Origin: Nitrospirales bacterium | Lineage (GTDB): Bacteria; Nitrospirota; Nitrospiria; Nitrospirales; UBA8639 | Direction: 5' to 3' | Length of the DNA: 64,000 nt | NCBI GenBank assembly: GCA_031315865.1 | Contig: JALDRJ010000002.1 | Location: 951,147-1,015,146, forward strand | Part shown: in pieces, positions 9,633 to 19,526 of the stretch | Layout of the letters: each line of letters begins with the position of its first letter | How positions within the stretch are numbered: the stretch's first letter is position 1 | Position numbers and translations under genes: made by a program | Notes under the pieces: model-generated | What the model was told of the DNA's origin: nothing | Databases searched by the model: none | What the model saw: only the letters and a program-made list of their open reading frames with translations

Positions 9633-9660
9633 GGGGCAACGCCTTCTCCAGCGTTACCCC
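9633..9660. terminator. Hairpin between convergent genes
   Basis: Ten-base arms at 9633-9642 and 9651-9660 pair with one mismatch around an eight-base loop. It lies between the convergent MoaD-like and HU genes. Neither side has a good T run, so termination function is only suggested by position. Confidence 0.35.
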
Positions 9661-9750
9661 GTGTCATAACAGAACTGATAAAAAGGTGAGCCTGGATGGT
9701 TCAAGAAATGGAGAACCAGGAAGAAGAGGTAAACTCAAAAACCTCTCAAT

Positions 9751-10041
9751 CTACTTCTTCACACCGAGGATACGATCCTTCGCGGCTTTAGCCACGCGAA
9801 ACTTCAGAACTTTCTTCGCGGGAATTTTAATCGCTGCTCCAGTTTGCGGATTTCTTCCGATTCTCGCCTTGCGATGCGCCAAGACAAGCTTTCCGATCCC
9901 AGGCAACGTGAAAGAATTTTTGGCTTCTTTGTACGACAGCTCAGCCAAATCATCCAGAATTTGCGTAGCCGTTTTCTTGGTAATGTCGGCTTTCTTCGCC
10001 ACATGATCAGCAATCTGAGACTTAGTCATTGCTTTTCCCAT
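9751..10041 (-). CDS. hup: HU-family DNA-binding protein
   Basis: A 96-residue nucleoid protein. The N-terminal helices carry MTKSQIADHVAKKADITKK, and the DNA-binding arm contains the family signature GRNPQTGAAIKIPA, where proline intercalates into DNA. Length and lysine-rich C terminus match HU rather than IHF subunits, although the distinction is not certain. AGGAGG precedes the start. It is a single gene with about 360 bases of upstream space. Confidence 0.93.
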   Translation of the reverse strand: MGKAMTKSQIADHVAKKADITKKTATQILDDLAELSYKEAKNSFTLPGIGKLVLAHRKARIGRNPQTGAAIKIPAKKVLKFRVAKAAKDRILGVKK

Positions 10042-10402
10042 GTATAGACCTCCTCCTCAGAAAAGATGTTAAAGAACCGTTACTCGCCCACTTGTCTTAA
10101 AGAATTTTCAATGGAAGGAAAGCCCCTTTCCCCTACTAAAGAGGCGAGAGTCACATGTTCGTGAACTAGAAATCACGTCCATGCTCTCTAGATGAGATAA
10201 CGGGGCGAAAGTGTACCGGATGCAAATTACCCTGTCAACACTGATGAAATCAATGATACGGCCCGATTCTCCTTGCTATGCAAGGGGAACGTTCCACCCT
10301 TAACTGTGAACATTTCAATCTTGCGAGCTCGGCGTCGGGACAGGTACAGTAGCATGTTTATCGTTTATAATTTATTATTCACTAATTGTAAAGTACTAAA
10401 CC
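10042..10402. other. Divergent intergenic region upstream of the HU gene
   Basis: About 360 bases between HU and a divergent hypothetical gene. Presumed promoters for both; the part near 10360-10390 is AT-rich. No additional gene or structured RNA is recognised. Confidence 0.5.
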
Positions 10403-10993
10403 ATGGCCAAAGAACTTCCGATTATCGCTGCTCCGCAGAGCACCGAAGAACCCGTCAAACAAGACGTGATGTACACAAGGGTGTTTTGTAAACGGGAAGA
10501 CACTCCGCCACTCAAATTGCTCCTGGATTTTCTCCGCGCAAAAAATCAAACGCCTTTGATCGCGTCGATGGACCCCGAAGCCCTCGAGGATTGGGATTGG
10601 ACGCATGTTTCAATCGGCTATCATAGAGAGCGAAAACCGCTGCAACTGTTCTGCGTCAGGAATAAAGGCACGTATAAGGACGTGTTTGAAACCGAGACCC
10701 TCACTTTCCAGAACCGTTTATCACCATTCGACCACATAGAAGCTCAAATAGCCAAAGATTTCGTCCGGAGCGCACACTTTATCGCCACCACACAGTTGCC
10801 AAAGAGCGACATCACCGACGAAGGCTATGACTTTAACGGTTGGATTCTTGAGTTCTTTCAGGAAAATTGTGACGGTATCGTCCAAATAGATGACCAAGGA
10901 TTCTATTCACCAAAAGGTGATCTGATCGTTGACATGGAAGAAGCCGACGAAACCAACCTCGATGGCTCTCCTACTAAGACTGGAGAAGCCTAG
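10403..10993 (+). CDS. Conserved-looking hypothetical protein
   Basis: A 196-residue soluble, acidic protein with no signal peptide or membrane segment and no motif I recognise. Coding nature is supported by its length, uniform codon use and isolated position. It is convergent with the amidohydrolase gene (stop to stop 33 bases). The central part has alternating strand-like segments (WTHVSIGYHRE, LQLFCVRNKG), and the C terminus is acidic. Confidence 0.65.
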   Translation: MAKELPIIAAPQSTEEPVKQDVMYTRVFCKREDTPPLKLLLDFLRAKNQTPLIASMDPEALEDWDWTHVSIGYHRERKPLQLFCVRNKGTYKDVFETETLTFQNRLSPFDHIEAQIAKDFVRSAHFIATTQLPKSDITDEGYDFNGWILEFFQENCDGIVQIDDQGFYSPKGDLIVDMEEADETNLDGSPTKTGEA

Positions 10994-11026
10994 TCGTTCG
11001 GAGCACCGTCAACCAAGGTACCGCAG

Positions 11027-12343
11027 CTACTCGTTCTTCTGATCGTCAGCACACAACGCCTCCGACACACATCCCGCGAACGTTTTCCTGGGAAATGCGG
11101 TGAGCCCGCCACGATATGCCACCCCATCCTTGATCACCTCGACAAGAGCTTGTTCCTCGAACAGTCTTGGCCGTTCGATGACATCGGACTGGCACACCAA
11201 GATGTCAGCCGGGTGACCCGCTGCAATCTTGCCTTCTCCATTCTCACCCACCAATTCACCCGCCAAGCCTGTCATACCATGCCAGGCAGACAAAGCCGGT
11301 ACTCCATCATTCATCAAAGAAACCAGCTCCATGTAATTTCGACCATGCATCCCCGGTAAAATCGGATCTGTCCCTCCAAGCATCTTTAAGCCACTCTGAA
11401 ACGCGGCCTGCACGGCCTGGGAATGCGCTTCGGCAACTTGCTGAACCTTATGTTTGACAAATTCGCTGAGATTGTCTTCCTTGACCAATTCCTGGCCAAT
11501 CCATGAGGTGGGCGTGACGGTACACCCTTTCGCGTACGCTTTTTCGGCCAGGTCCTGATCCATGAATGAAATGTGTTGAATGTCCTTCACACCATGTTGA
11601 ATGGCCAAAGCAATCCCGTTTTGGCTATGCGCATGAGCGGCCACATACATGCCCCTGGCGGCGGCCTCCTCGCAAATTGCCTCAATTTCAGCGGCCGTGA
11701 AATCCCGATGCTCCAGCTTATCCGACGGAGAGACAACTCCGGGACTCGCACAAATCTTCACCAAGTCCCCACCACAAGCGGCAATCTCACGGACTCGTTT
11801 ACGACACGCCCATGGCCCGTCAACAATACTGGAAGGACGGCCTGGCCCGGGCGGCCACAAGACCGAGACCTGCCCACAGCACCGGTCGGGTCCTAGAAAA
11901 TCCGCGTGCCCGCCAGTCGTTGAAAGCATACAAATGGCGATCTTAAGTCGCGGACCAATCATGATACCTTGATCGATGAGACGCTTAAGAACATGTGTCG
12001 CGCCACCGACATCACGTATGGTCGTTACCCCACCGTTTACCAGAGAGGCATACAGAATCCGCTCTGCATAGATCAGGCCTTCTGGTCCATTCATCCTCTC
12101 CATGTCATCCCTTCCCACGCCAAATATCGTCACATGGCCATGACAATCGATGAGGCCGGGGGTCACAGTGTACGACGAGCAGTCGATGCATATAACTTCT
12201 GACCCCTTGGGACGCTTGGGATTATGCGGCTGAACCGCTTCAATTTTTCCATTCTCAATCCACACATCCATATGCTTATGAACCGCATCTTGCGTCGCGG
12301 CCGTTCCGTCATACAGCTTCTGAATATTCGACAAAATAATCAT
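11027..12343 (-). CDS. Amidohydrolase-superfamily metal-dependent hydrolase
   Basis: A 438-residue enzyme of the imidazolonepropionase/Xaa-Pro-dipeptidase-like amidohydrolase group. The metal-binding CHGH motif (histidines about 68 and 70) follows the family lead-in VTPGLID. Downstream VAAHAHSQNG supplies further histidines, and the GGTDP segment near residue 325 provides the catalytic aspartate. The C-terminal beta domain with ILVCQSDV and VEVIKDGVAYR completes the fold. The substrate cannot be set from the sequence; a cyclic amide, peptide or xenobiotic lactam is plausible. It has an AGGGTG ribosome binding site and is divergent from gcvP. Confidence 0.85.
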   Translation of the reverse strand: MIILSNIQKLYDGTAATQDAVHKHMDVWIENGKIEAVQPHNPKRPKGSEVICIDCSSYTVTPGLIDCHGHVTIFGVGRDDMERMNGPEGLIYAERILYASLVNGGVTTIRDVGGATHVLKRLIDQGIMIGPRLKIAICMLSTTGGHADFLGPDRCCGQVSVLWPPGPGRPSSIVDGPWACRKRVREIAACGGDLVKICASPGVVSPSDKLEHRDFTAAEIEAICEEAAARGMYVAAHAHSQNGIALAIQHGVKDIQHISFMDQDLAEKAYAKGCTVTPTSWIGQELVKEDNLSEFVKHKVQQVAEAHSQAVQAAFQSGLKMLGGTDPILPGMHGRNYMELVSLMNDGVPALSAWHGMTGLAGELVGENGEGKIAAGHPADILVCQSDVIERPRLFEEQALVEVIKDGVAYRGGLTAFPRKTFAGCVSEALCADDQKNE

Positions 12344-12747
12344 GGATTCACCCTATGGATTAAATGAATAACAGGTTTAGGATGGTCTTCGCTTTCCTCT
12401 ACCCGAAATACGATACCCTTGGCAACTTATATCCCTGCCTGAACTACCATGCGTAAGGCATAATTCAGGCGTCATTCTTTGTTTTCTTTGCAGAACTTCT
12501 AAGATCATGATAGGCTGTATTCTTAAACATCAGTCCTGGAATTTTTGGAAAACCTGGGTTGTTAGACTCCATTTTCTCATACATCTCACTAGTGAAAAAT
12601 TAACGAACATTTCGGTGACCGCCTTCTTTTTCAGACAAACATCTCTCCCTTCCAGTTTGAAACATGTTCTACATTGCGATGTGATGGAAAAATCCTGGTT
12701 TTTCAGTCAGGCATGGCTTCCCATTTAACACACCCGAGCAGATCGTG
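12344..12747. other. Leader and promoter region of gcvP
   Basis: About 400 bases between the amidohydrolase gene and gcvP. I searched it for a glycine riboswitch because gcv genes often carry one, and did not find the tandem aptamer core. The stretch is T-rich and otherwise featureless. Confidence 0.45.
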
Positions 12748-15636
12748 ATGTCTAACCCTCAGAGCAGTCAAGAATTAACCTTGTTGGACACATTTCCCCG
12801 TCGGCATCTTGGCCCAACGGATTCTGACATCCAAGAGATGCTTGGGATTTTGGGCCTTTCATCTCTTGACGCCCTGATCAAGAACACGATTCCTGAAGAT
12901 ATACGTCTGAAACAGCCCCTGACACTCCATACACATCGCAGCGAGCAGGACGTACTCACCGAACTCCGAAACCTCGCCAACCAAAACCAGGTGTACCGAT
13001 CGTTTATCGGCATGGGCTATTATGACTGCATCACGCCTCCGGTCATACTCAGAAATATCCTGGAAAATCCAGCCTGGTACACGCAGTACACCCCCTATCA
13101 AGCTGAAATCGCGCAGGGGAGATTAGAAGCCCTCCTGAACTTTCAGACCATGGTGTCCGACCTGACAGGCCTTCCACTCTCCAATGCTTCCTTATTAGAC
13201 GAGGCTACCGCTGCCGCTGAGGCCATGACCATGTGCCAGGCTCTCAGTCAATCAAACCAGACATCGTTTTTTGTTTCTGAAGATTGTCATCCGCAGACGA
13301 TCGCCGTCGTCGAGACGCGAGCCAAACCGCTGGGCCTCACCATAGACATCGGAAATCCCGAAGACATTCAATGGCAAGGTTCACGATATTTTGGGATTCT
13401 TCTCCAGTACCCGACGACGGAAGGATATGTTCGAAATTATGAGCATCTGACTCACAGTGCCCATCAAGCAGGCGCTTTGGTCGTAGTTGCCACTGATTTG
13501 CTCGCGCTCACGCTGCTTCGTCCTCCAGGTGAATTTGGCGCCGATATCGCGGTTGGATCAAGTCAACGACTCGGCGTCCCTCTCGGATTCGGAGGTCCCC
13601 ATGCCGCATTCCTTTCGACAAAAGAAACATACAAGCGGCAGATGCCCGGTCGCATGGTTGGCGTATCCCGCGATGCGAATGGGAACATGGCCTATCGACT
13701 CGCCTTGCAAACACGGGAACAACACATTCGTCGAGATCGCGCGACCAGTAACATTTGCACGGCCCAAGCCCTCTTGGCCAATGTCGCCAGCATGTATGCC
13801 GTCTACCATGGCCCGGCCGGTCTCCGTCAGATTGCTCATCGAATTCGTACACTGACGTTGCGAGTCGCCGAGGGACTGAAAAAACTGGGATGCCAAGTAG
13901 AGGAAGCACTCTTCTTTGACACCGTGCGCGTGACATCGCCAGACATCCCCGCTGAACGCATTATGGCCAATTGTCAAACTCAACGAATGAACCTTCGCCT
14001 ATTCGAGAATGGGACGTTTGGAATTTCACTCGATGAAGCGACGACTTCTTCAGAAATAGAGCGCCTCTTTAAAATATTTTCACCAACCGAAACGCTCCCA
14101 TTTTCCTTAGAGGACCTTGGACAAGCTATCGACTCGACGATACCAGAACTATTTGCGCGAACATCCTCATACCTCACTCACAAAGTATTCAATCAATACC
14201 ATTCTGAGCACGAATTGCTTCGATACATGTATTATCTTCAGAATCGGGACTTATCCTTAGTACATTCGATGATTCCGTTGGGATCATGCACGATGAAGCT
14301 GAACGCGACCGTCGAGATGACTCCGGTTACCTGGCCTGAGTTTGGAAGGCTTCATCCTTTTATTCCACGAGATCAATCACAGGGGTACGAAAAATTATTT
14401 CGACAACTGGAGGAATGGTTAGCGGAAATTTCGGGGTTTTCCGCCGTCTCACTTCAACCCAACGCCGGCTCCCAGGGTGAATACGCTGGTCTCATGGCTA
14501 TTCAGGCATATCATGAACAGCGGGGGCAGGCTCAGCGGAAGGTTTGCCTGATTCCAGTCTCAGCGCACGGCACGAATCCGGCCAGTGCTGTGATCGCCGG
14601 TCTCAAAGTCGTTCCCGTCGCGTGCGACGACCGGGGGAACATCGATCTCGCGGATTTAGAAGCCAAAGCCTCGGAACACCAAGACGCCTTATCCGCACTC
14701 ATGGTGACCTACCCCTCGACTCATGGGGTGTTTGAAGAAACGATTCGTCAAGTTTGTCAGATCGTCCACCGCTATGGTGGACAGGTGTACATGGATGGCG
14801 CAAATATGAATGCGATGGTCGGTCTATGCCGTCCGGGAGACATAGGCGCGGACGTGTGTCATCTCAACCTGCACAAAACCTTTTGCATCCCGCATGGTGG
14901 AGGCGGTCCCGGCATGGGTCCCATCGGAGTCGCCGCTCATCTCGCTCCATTCCTCCCAGGGCATCCCATTCATAATCCAAGCGGGTTTCAAGCTATTGGT
15001 CCAATCGCCGCCGCACCGTATGGCAGTCCGAGTATTCTCCCCATTTCTTGGGCGTTTATCGCGCTCATGGGAGAGGACGGATTGACCAAGGCGACCCAAG
15101 TAGCCATTCTCAACGCCAACTACATGGCCAAACGCCTCGAAAAACATTACGATGTGCTCTATACGGGAAAGCATAACCTTTCGGCTCACGAATTTATCCT
15201 GGATTTACGGCCCTTCAAGAAAAGTGCCGATATTGAGGTGGAAGATATCGCCAAACGTCTCATGGATTTTGGGTTTCATGCTCCAACGGTGTCCTGGCCA
15301 GTTCCGGGAACCATGATGATCGAACCGACCGAAAGCGAATCCAAGTCTGAGCTGGACCGGTATTGTGAAGCCCTCATCACGATCAGAAAAGAAATCGCAG
15401 AGGTTGAGGACGGACAATTTCCCCGAGACAATAACCCGCTCAAACATGCCCCACATACCATCGAGCAGATTGCATCGTCAGAGTGGAATCATCCCTACTC
15501 CCGTGAACAGGCCGCATTTCCTCAACCGTGGTTAAGACACAGAAAATTCTGGCCGGCTGTTTCGCGCATCGACAATGCCTATGGCGATCGTAACCTGGTC
15601 TGCACCTGCCCACCCATGGAAAGTTATCAAACGTAA
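12748..15636 (+). CDS. gcvP: Glycine dehydrogenase (decarboxylating), P protein
   Basis: A full-length 962-residue single-chain P protein that decarboxylates glycine and passes the aminomethyl group to the lipoyl arm of GcvH. The N-terminal FPRRHLGP motif and the PLP lysine 710 in [16 protein letters not shown] are both intact, as are TYPSTHG and LLPISWAF-type segments. ATG 12748 is preferred; an adjacent GTG at 12745 is an alternative, and the ribosome binding site is weak. GcvT lies separately at 25.7 kb on the other strand and no gcvH is in the window, so the system is dispersed. In Nitrospira, glycine cleavage can serve C1 metabolism; running direction is not deducible. Confidence 0.96.
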   Translation: MSNPQSSQELTLLDTFPRRHLGPTDSDIQEMLGILGLSSLDALIKNTIPEDIRLKQPLTLHTHRSEQDVLTELRNLANQNQVYRSFIGMGYYDCITPPVILRNILENPAWYTQYTPYQAEIAQGRLEALLNFQTMVSDLTGLPLSNASLLDEATAAAEAMTMCQALSQSNQTSFFVSEDCHPQTIAVVETRAKPLGLTIDIGNPEDIQWQGSRYFGILLQYPTTEGYVRNYEHLTHSAHQAGALVVVATDLLALTLLRPPGEFGADIAVGSSQRLGVPLGFGGPHAAFLSTKETYKRQMPGRMVGVSRDANGNMAYRLALQTREQHIRRDRATSNICTAQALLANVASMYAVYHGPAGLRQIAHRIRTLTLRVAEGLKKLGCQVEEALFFDTVRVTSPDIPAERIMANCQTQRMNLRLFENGTFGISLDEATTSSEIERLFKIFSPTETLPFSLEDLGQAIDSTIPELFARTSSYLTHKVFNQYHSEHELLRYMYYLQNRDLSLVHSMIPLGSCTMKLNATVEMTPVTWPEFGRLHPFIPRDQSQGYEKLFRQLEEWLAEISGFSAVSLQPNAGSQGEYAGLMAIQAYHEQRGQAQRKVCLIPVSAHGTNPASAVIAGLKVVPVACDDRGNIDLADLEAKASEHQDALSALMVTYPSTHGVFEETIRQVCQIVHRYGGQVYMDGANMNAMVGLCRPGDIGADVCHLNLHKTFCIPHGGGGPGMGPIGVAAHLAPFLPGHPIHNPSGFQAIGPIAAAPYGSPSILPISWAFIALMGEDGLTKATQVAILNANYMAKRLEKHYDVLYTGKHNLSAHEFILDLRPFKKSADIEVEDIAKRLMDFGFHAPTVSWPVPGTMMIEPTESESKSELDRYCEALITIRKEIAEVEDGQFPRDNNPLKHAPHTIEQIASSEWNHPYSREQAAFPQPWLRHRKFWPAVSRIDNAYGDRNLVCTCPPMESYQT

Positions 15637-15766
15637 CTTTTCAGGAATCGATGGATTCACTTTCTCCTTCACGGCCCCCATTCACGACTCTTCCTGATCG
15701 CCCATCGCAGAACACCATGATTTCGTCGGCACGTACCAAACGAATATTCTCTCCCTTGTAATTCTC

Positions 15767-17023
15767 GTGGCCTCCAACTCCTCCAATCGACTGCTGATAC
15801 TCATCATACTGGGCATTGTCGGCGGAATCATGCTTGGTGGATTCATCCCGAAAGCGGGACATGCCGTGGCGTTTCTCGGAGAGCTTTTTCTTCGTGCGCT
15901 GTTTGTCATGGTCGTGCCGTTGGTCATGAGTTCCATGGTCGTGGGAGTCAGTAGCCTGGGTGACGTTCGACAATTGGGACAGCTGGGCGGTCGGACGGTC
16001 CTATTTTTCATGACCACGACCGCCATCGCCGTTTCGATCGGACTGGTATTGGTGTTGGTTATCCATCCTGGCGTTCCCACGGAAAACTTGCAGGCAAGTA
16101 GTGAAGCCATGGAAACCGTATCCGAGCGTATGGAAGACAAGCCGACGACCCTTGGTGATTTACTCAAAACCATCCTCACCAGTCTGGTGCCCAAGAATTT
16201 ATTTTCGGCCATGGCCAACACCGAGATTCTGCCATTAATCGTCTTCTCACTCATATTCGGCGGCATTCTCACGACTATAGGCGAAAAAGGCAGCATCGTG
16301 ATTCGATTCTTCGAAGGGATCAACGAAGCTATCATGGGCATCGTCCATTTACTGATGTGGGTTGCGCCGCTCGGCATAGGCGCCTTAGTCGCGGGTCGTC
16401 TTGGAGAAGCGGGAGGTTTCTCCGGGTTTTGGCCGCAGCTTCAATCCCTGGGAGCCTATGCAGGCACTGTTATTCTGGCACTGTTCCTTCACGGGATGAT
16501 CGTGCTGCCTGTGATACTTCAATTCGTCGCGCGACAATCTGTTCCAGCCTTCGCCAAAACCATGAGCGCACCACTGATGACCGCTTTTTCCACGAGTTCG
16601 AGCTCGGCGACTATGCCTCTGACCATCGACAGCCTGATCGAGAAGGGCAATATTTCCAGAAGAACCGTCAGCTTCGTCATTCCGTTGGGGGCGACGATCA
16701 ATATGAATGGCACGGCACTCTATGAAGCCGTGGCGGCAGTGTTTATCGCGCAGAGTTATGGGATTGAGCTGGGGTTGGGAGAAACCATCATCGTCCTGCT
16801 CACGGCCACGCTTTCGGCTATCGGAGCAGCCGGGATTCCGGAAGCCGGATTAGTGACCATGGTCATCGTGCTCAAAGCCGTCAACCTTCCGATAGAAGGT
16901 ATTTCTCTCATCCTGGTGATTGATTGGTTTCTGGACCGCTGCCGGACGACCGTCAATGTATGGGGGGATGCGGTTGGTGCCGCCGTGATCGACAGGTTGG
17001 AAGGGAATCAAGACAAAAATTGA
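15767..17023 (+). CDS. Sodium:dicarboxylate symporter family transporter (SDF)
   Basis: A 418-residue secondary transporter of the glutamate/aspartate/dicarboxylate type. Hallmarks are the serine-rich re-entrant loop FSTSSSSATMP, the cation-site sequence NMNGTALYEA (NMDGT in many relatives, here with Asn in place of Asp) and AAGIPEAGLVTM in the second hairpin. Around eight membrane segments are apparent. It would import an anionic amino acid or dicarboxylate with Na+ or H+. The start is a GTG, chosen because no earlier in-frame start exists; no strong Shine-Dalgarno sequence is seen. Confidence 0.9.
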   Translation: MASNSSNRLLILIILGIVGGIMLGGFIPKAGHAVAFLGELFLRALFVMVVPLVMSSMVVGVSSLGDVRQLGQLGGRTVLFFMTTTAIAVSIGLVLVLVIHPGVPTENLQASSEAMETVSERMEDKPTTLGDLLKTILTSLVPKNLFSAMANTEILPLIVFSLIFGGILTTIGEKGSIVIRFFEGINEAIMGIVHLLMWVAPLGIGALVAGRLGEAGGFSGFWPQLQSLGAYAGTVILALFLHGMIVLPVILQFVARQSVPAFAKTMSAPLMTAFSTSSSSATMPLTIDSLIEKGNISRRTVSFVIPLGATINMNGTALYEAVAAVFIAQSYGIELGLGETIIVLLTATLSAIGAAGIPEAGLVTMVIVLKAVNLPIEGISLILVIDWFLDRCRTTVNVWGDAVGAAVIDRLEGNQDKN

Positions 17024-17026
17024 TAG

Positions 17027-17953
17027 TCACAACCCGCTTCGATCTTCTCGCGAAATGGTCAGCTTCGCTTCGATGAAGTCCTGATGACCCAGCTCCAGAC
17101 TGTTGGCGATCGAACGAATTTCTTCGATTTCTTCGCTTGAAGTCTTACCGGCGGCGTTCGCGATGGCAAACAAGCCTTTGAGAAACGCTTTACGCTCAGG
17201 AATCGTCGTATAGGCGCGAAACCCTTTGGACAATTGGACGAAATCCAGCCCTTTCATGATGCGTTGATAACTGATCTCCATGATCAATTGAGCTTCTTCC
17301 TTTGGGAGCTGCCAGCCTTCGGCCAAGGCACGGACGATGGAATGTTGCTCTTGCTCACTGAACGCTTTATCCACCCAGGCAACGCGAGCCATTAATCCAG
17401 CCGCTAAACAGACCTTTCGAATTTTATCCTCTGGTAACGAAAGCGTCAGACCCCGTTCTTTCATTTCCGACACCAATTGGTAGTAAACCGTATTTTTGAT
17501 GAAATCATCTAGCCGGCTTTCTCGCCCGCCGTCATTCCCGTAATAACTCGTGCGGGCACTGATAGCCCGACGAAGGGGATTGCCGAGATGCGCAAACAGT
17601 CCTGTGCTTTTTGCCTCAATGTCCTGCCGAAGTGTTTCCACCACAGCCACCTCAGCTTCCTGCGTGGTCCCGTCGACATGAACGAGTTTCTCCAACGTGG
17701 ACAGGGCCAACGTTTTCTCCTCACCTGTCGACATCCTGTTTAAGACATCCGCCAACAGCGTCTCCCGTTCCTCTTCACTGACAGGCGAGTCCATGTACAT
17801 CTCCAATTTCATCCATTCTTCACCGGAAATCTCCGGCAGGAGAAAGAGCAGTTCCTTCAACGCATTGATCTCGCTCTGTTCCAAACGCCCATCCGCCCAG
17901 GCCGCCGCGATCAGGAGTTTGCCGAGATCAAACACAAATTCTTTATTAGCCAT
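17027..17953 (-). CDS. TerB-domain (tellurite-resistance-like) protein
   Basis: A 308-residue soluble protein with two TerB-like helical modules, one near residues 5-125 (LLIAAAWADGRLEQSEI) and one near 175-300 (MARVAWVDKAFSEQEQ). The repeated A-x-DG/DK-x-E-x-E pattern marks the acidic metal-binding turns of TerB folds. It is compact and without membrane segments. TerB proteins occur in stress response and phage-defence contexts, but the molecular role is unclear. It is convergent with the SDF transporter, stops three bases apart. Confidence 0.8.
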   Translation of the reverse strand: MANKEFVFDLGKLLIAAAWADGRLEQSEINALKELLFLLPEISGEEWMKLEMYMDSPVSEEERETLLADVLNRMSTGEEKTLALSTLEKLVHVDGTTQEAEVAVVETLRQDIEAKSTGLFAHLGNPLRRAISARTSYYGNDGGRESRLDDFIKNTVYYQLVSEMKERGLTLSLPEDKIRKVCLAAGLMARVAWVDKAFSEQEQHSIVRALAEGWQLPKEEAQLIMEISYQRIMKGLDFVQLSKGFRAYTTIPERKAFLKGLFAIANAAGKTSSEEIEEIRSIANSLELGHQDFIEAKLTISREDRSGL

Positions 17954-18460
17954 AAGTCAAATTCCTATTCTTTAGCGATTTTCATCATAGCGAGTGAATT
18001 TTCTGCATGAAACGTACACAAAATGGAACAGCAGGGAAAAAGGGTACGCATGCTCTGGGTCAAAATCAAGTCCCGACCCATAATGGGAATGTTGAATAAT
18101 GGGATGTGTTTTCTAAAAGGCGTATACGTGGATCAAGCGGGAAACTAAACCGACGCAGAAACGATCAGGGGGGAATGACTAGCTATTGGGAGGTTCACTT
18201 GAGAAGCGAATAGGCAAGTCATCGATAAAAGTCCCCGGTACGCTGGCCTGGCACGCTGGATAGAAGACTCCATTCCTTCTCTAAAGAATGCTCCTGGAAC
18301 CGACCTCTGCAGTTCCGAATTTCCCATCCAGCCCAGGGTTTGACGACCTTTCCACTTCATACACGATGAAACAGCAAAAAGTATTCCATGAAAAAATGCT
18401 CAATCTCGATAGAATGTTCTCGCTCGCAAATGCTTCACCTTTTTCCAGTAACATGTTGTT
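17954..18460. other. Gene-free stretch
   Basis: About 500 bases with short open frames on both strands but none with a ribosome binding site or recognisable protein. It should contain the promoter of the TerB gene. I see no structured RNA. Confidence 0.4.
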
Positions 18461-18616
18461 TCACGCCGCTTTTTTATCAATAGCCTTGTCAGGTTTTTCC
18501 TGTGACGTCTCTTCATCTTCAGGCATGCTCGGCCCTTGGGAACTTGTCAAAGTCATCACGAACATCGTCAAAAGAGCCAACAGATACATGCCTCCTGCGA
18601 TAAATCCCCACTCCAT
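18461..18616 (-). CDS. 51-residue single-pass membrane protein
   Basis: A short gene with a strong ribosome binding site (GGGAGG about 8 bases before the ATG). The product starts MEWGFIAGGMYLLALL, a hydrophobic helix of about 22 residues ending near MTLTSS, followed by a short charged tail rich in Glu and Lys. Such small tail proteins often partner larger membrane complexes, but no partner is evident here. Coding call rests on the ribosome binding site, helix amphiphilicity and polar tail; homology is unchecked. Confidence 0.6.
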   Translation of the reverse strand: MEWGFIAGGMYLLALLTMFVMTLTSSQGPSMPEDEETSQEKPDKAIDKKAA

Positions 18617-18982
18617 AGGCGCTCCCTCCCATGAATACGCACGATGACAATAAAGAAGACCACATCATGACTATCTCAGTCGTACAGACCCTTAAGTTGT
18701 AGTCCCAAGTTTCCATCAAGTTCCCCTCGCTAGCTATTTCAAGATGGAGCAAAGTTCGCACCACTTTGGAAACAGAATGGTCATCATGGTTGCCCGTCGT
18801 AATGACTTTAAAAATGCAGAAATGGAGTAGGTCAACGTGAGTTAAAGAGCGAAAAAACAGGAGAGTCAACTATCTCAGAGAGGAAATGTATCTCTTCAGA
18901 TTCAATGGGTATTGAAACCGATACAGGTCGAGAAGAAGATCGTAGAAATCCAGCAGACAAGCCACTCGACGGCTGACGAGGT
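18617..18982. other. Gene-free stretch
   Basis: A 366-base stretch between the small membrane protein gene and the CBS gene, both on the minus strand. Nothing beyond a presumed promoter for the small gene is recognised. Confidence 0.4.
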
Positions 18983-19399
18983 TTATTCTGTGGGAACCTT
19001 GCCAAGTAGGGCGCGAAAAATATCTTTCCACGTCACGATGCCTTCGATCATCCCGTCAGGTGAAAGGACCGGGAGGCAGGAAATTCCTTTATCGAGGAGC
19101 ATGTGGGCTGCATCTTCAATCGACGTCTGTTGCGTGACTGTCGGATGTTTTCTGGTCATGATCTGATGCGCGCGTTTTTGTAACGTCGCCGAATCTCGTT
19201 CGGTTTCTGACAGGGTCCCGACATATGGACTGACGGCTTTCCAGAGATCTTTTTCCGTAATGACCCCTGCAAACTTGCCCTCACTCCCTACCAGAAGGTG
19301 ATGAAAACTGGCCCTCTGAAATATGGCTCTTATGTCTTCAAGCGTGTCGTCCATTTCTACGGTGACCACATTCGAGATCATCACTAAGCCTACCGTCAT
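18983..19399 (-). CDS. Tandem CBS-domain protein
   Basis: A 138-residue protein made only of two CBS domains. The first spans about residues 8-65 (ending FAGVITEKDL) and the second about 78-132 (MTRKHPTVTQ to IEGIVTWKDI). Paired CBS domains form a Bateman module that binds adenosyl ligands such as AMP, ATP or SAM and regulates a partner protein. No effector domain is fused. It is divergent from the decarboxylase gene, 127 bases away, which could be a target, though this is only positional. Confidence 0.9.
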   Translation of the reverse strand: MTVGLVMISNVVTVEMDDTLEDIRAIFQRASFHHLLVGSEGKFAGVITEKDLWKAVSPYVGTLSETERDSATLQKRAHQIMTRKHPTVTQQTSIEDAAHMLLDKGISCLPVLSPDGMIEGIVTWKDIFRALLGKVPTE

Positions 19400-19526
19400 T
19401 TTAGTGCCCTTGTTTCATGAGACATAGGAACCAACTGATTAACAGACACCTGCATCTTCTTTTTTCTCACCTACTCTGTTTTTTTCGGTATAATGAAGAA
19501 ATTCATTAAATAGAAGGCATTCGATC

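Noticed and set aside
12344-12747. Possible glycine riboswitch upstream of gcvP
   Set aside because: The conserved glycine aptamer core was searched for by eye on the plus strand and not found.
18288-18647. Plus-strand frame of 119 codons
   Set aside because: It covers the small minus-strand membrane protein gene, which has a much better ribosome binding site and composition.
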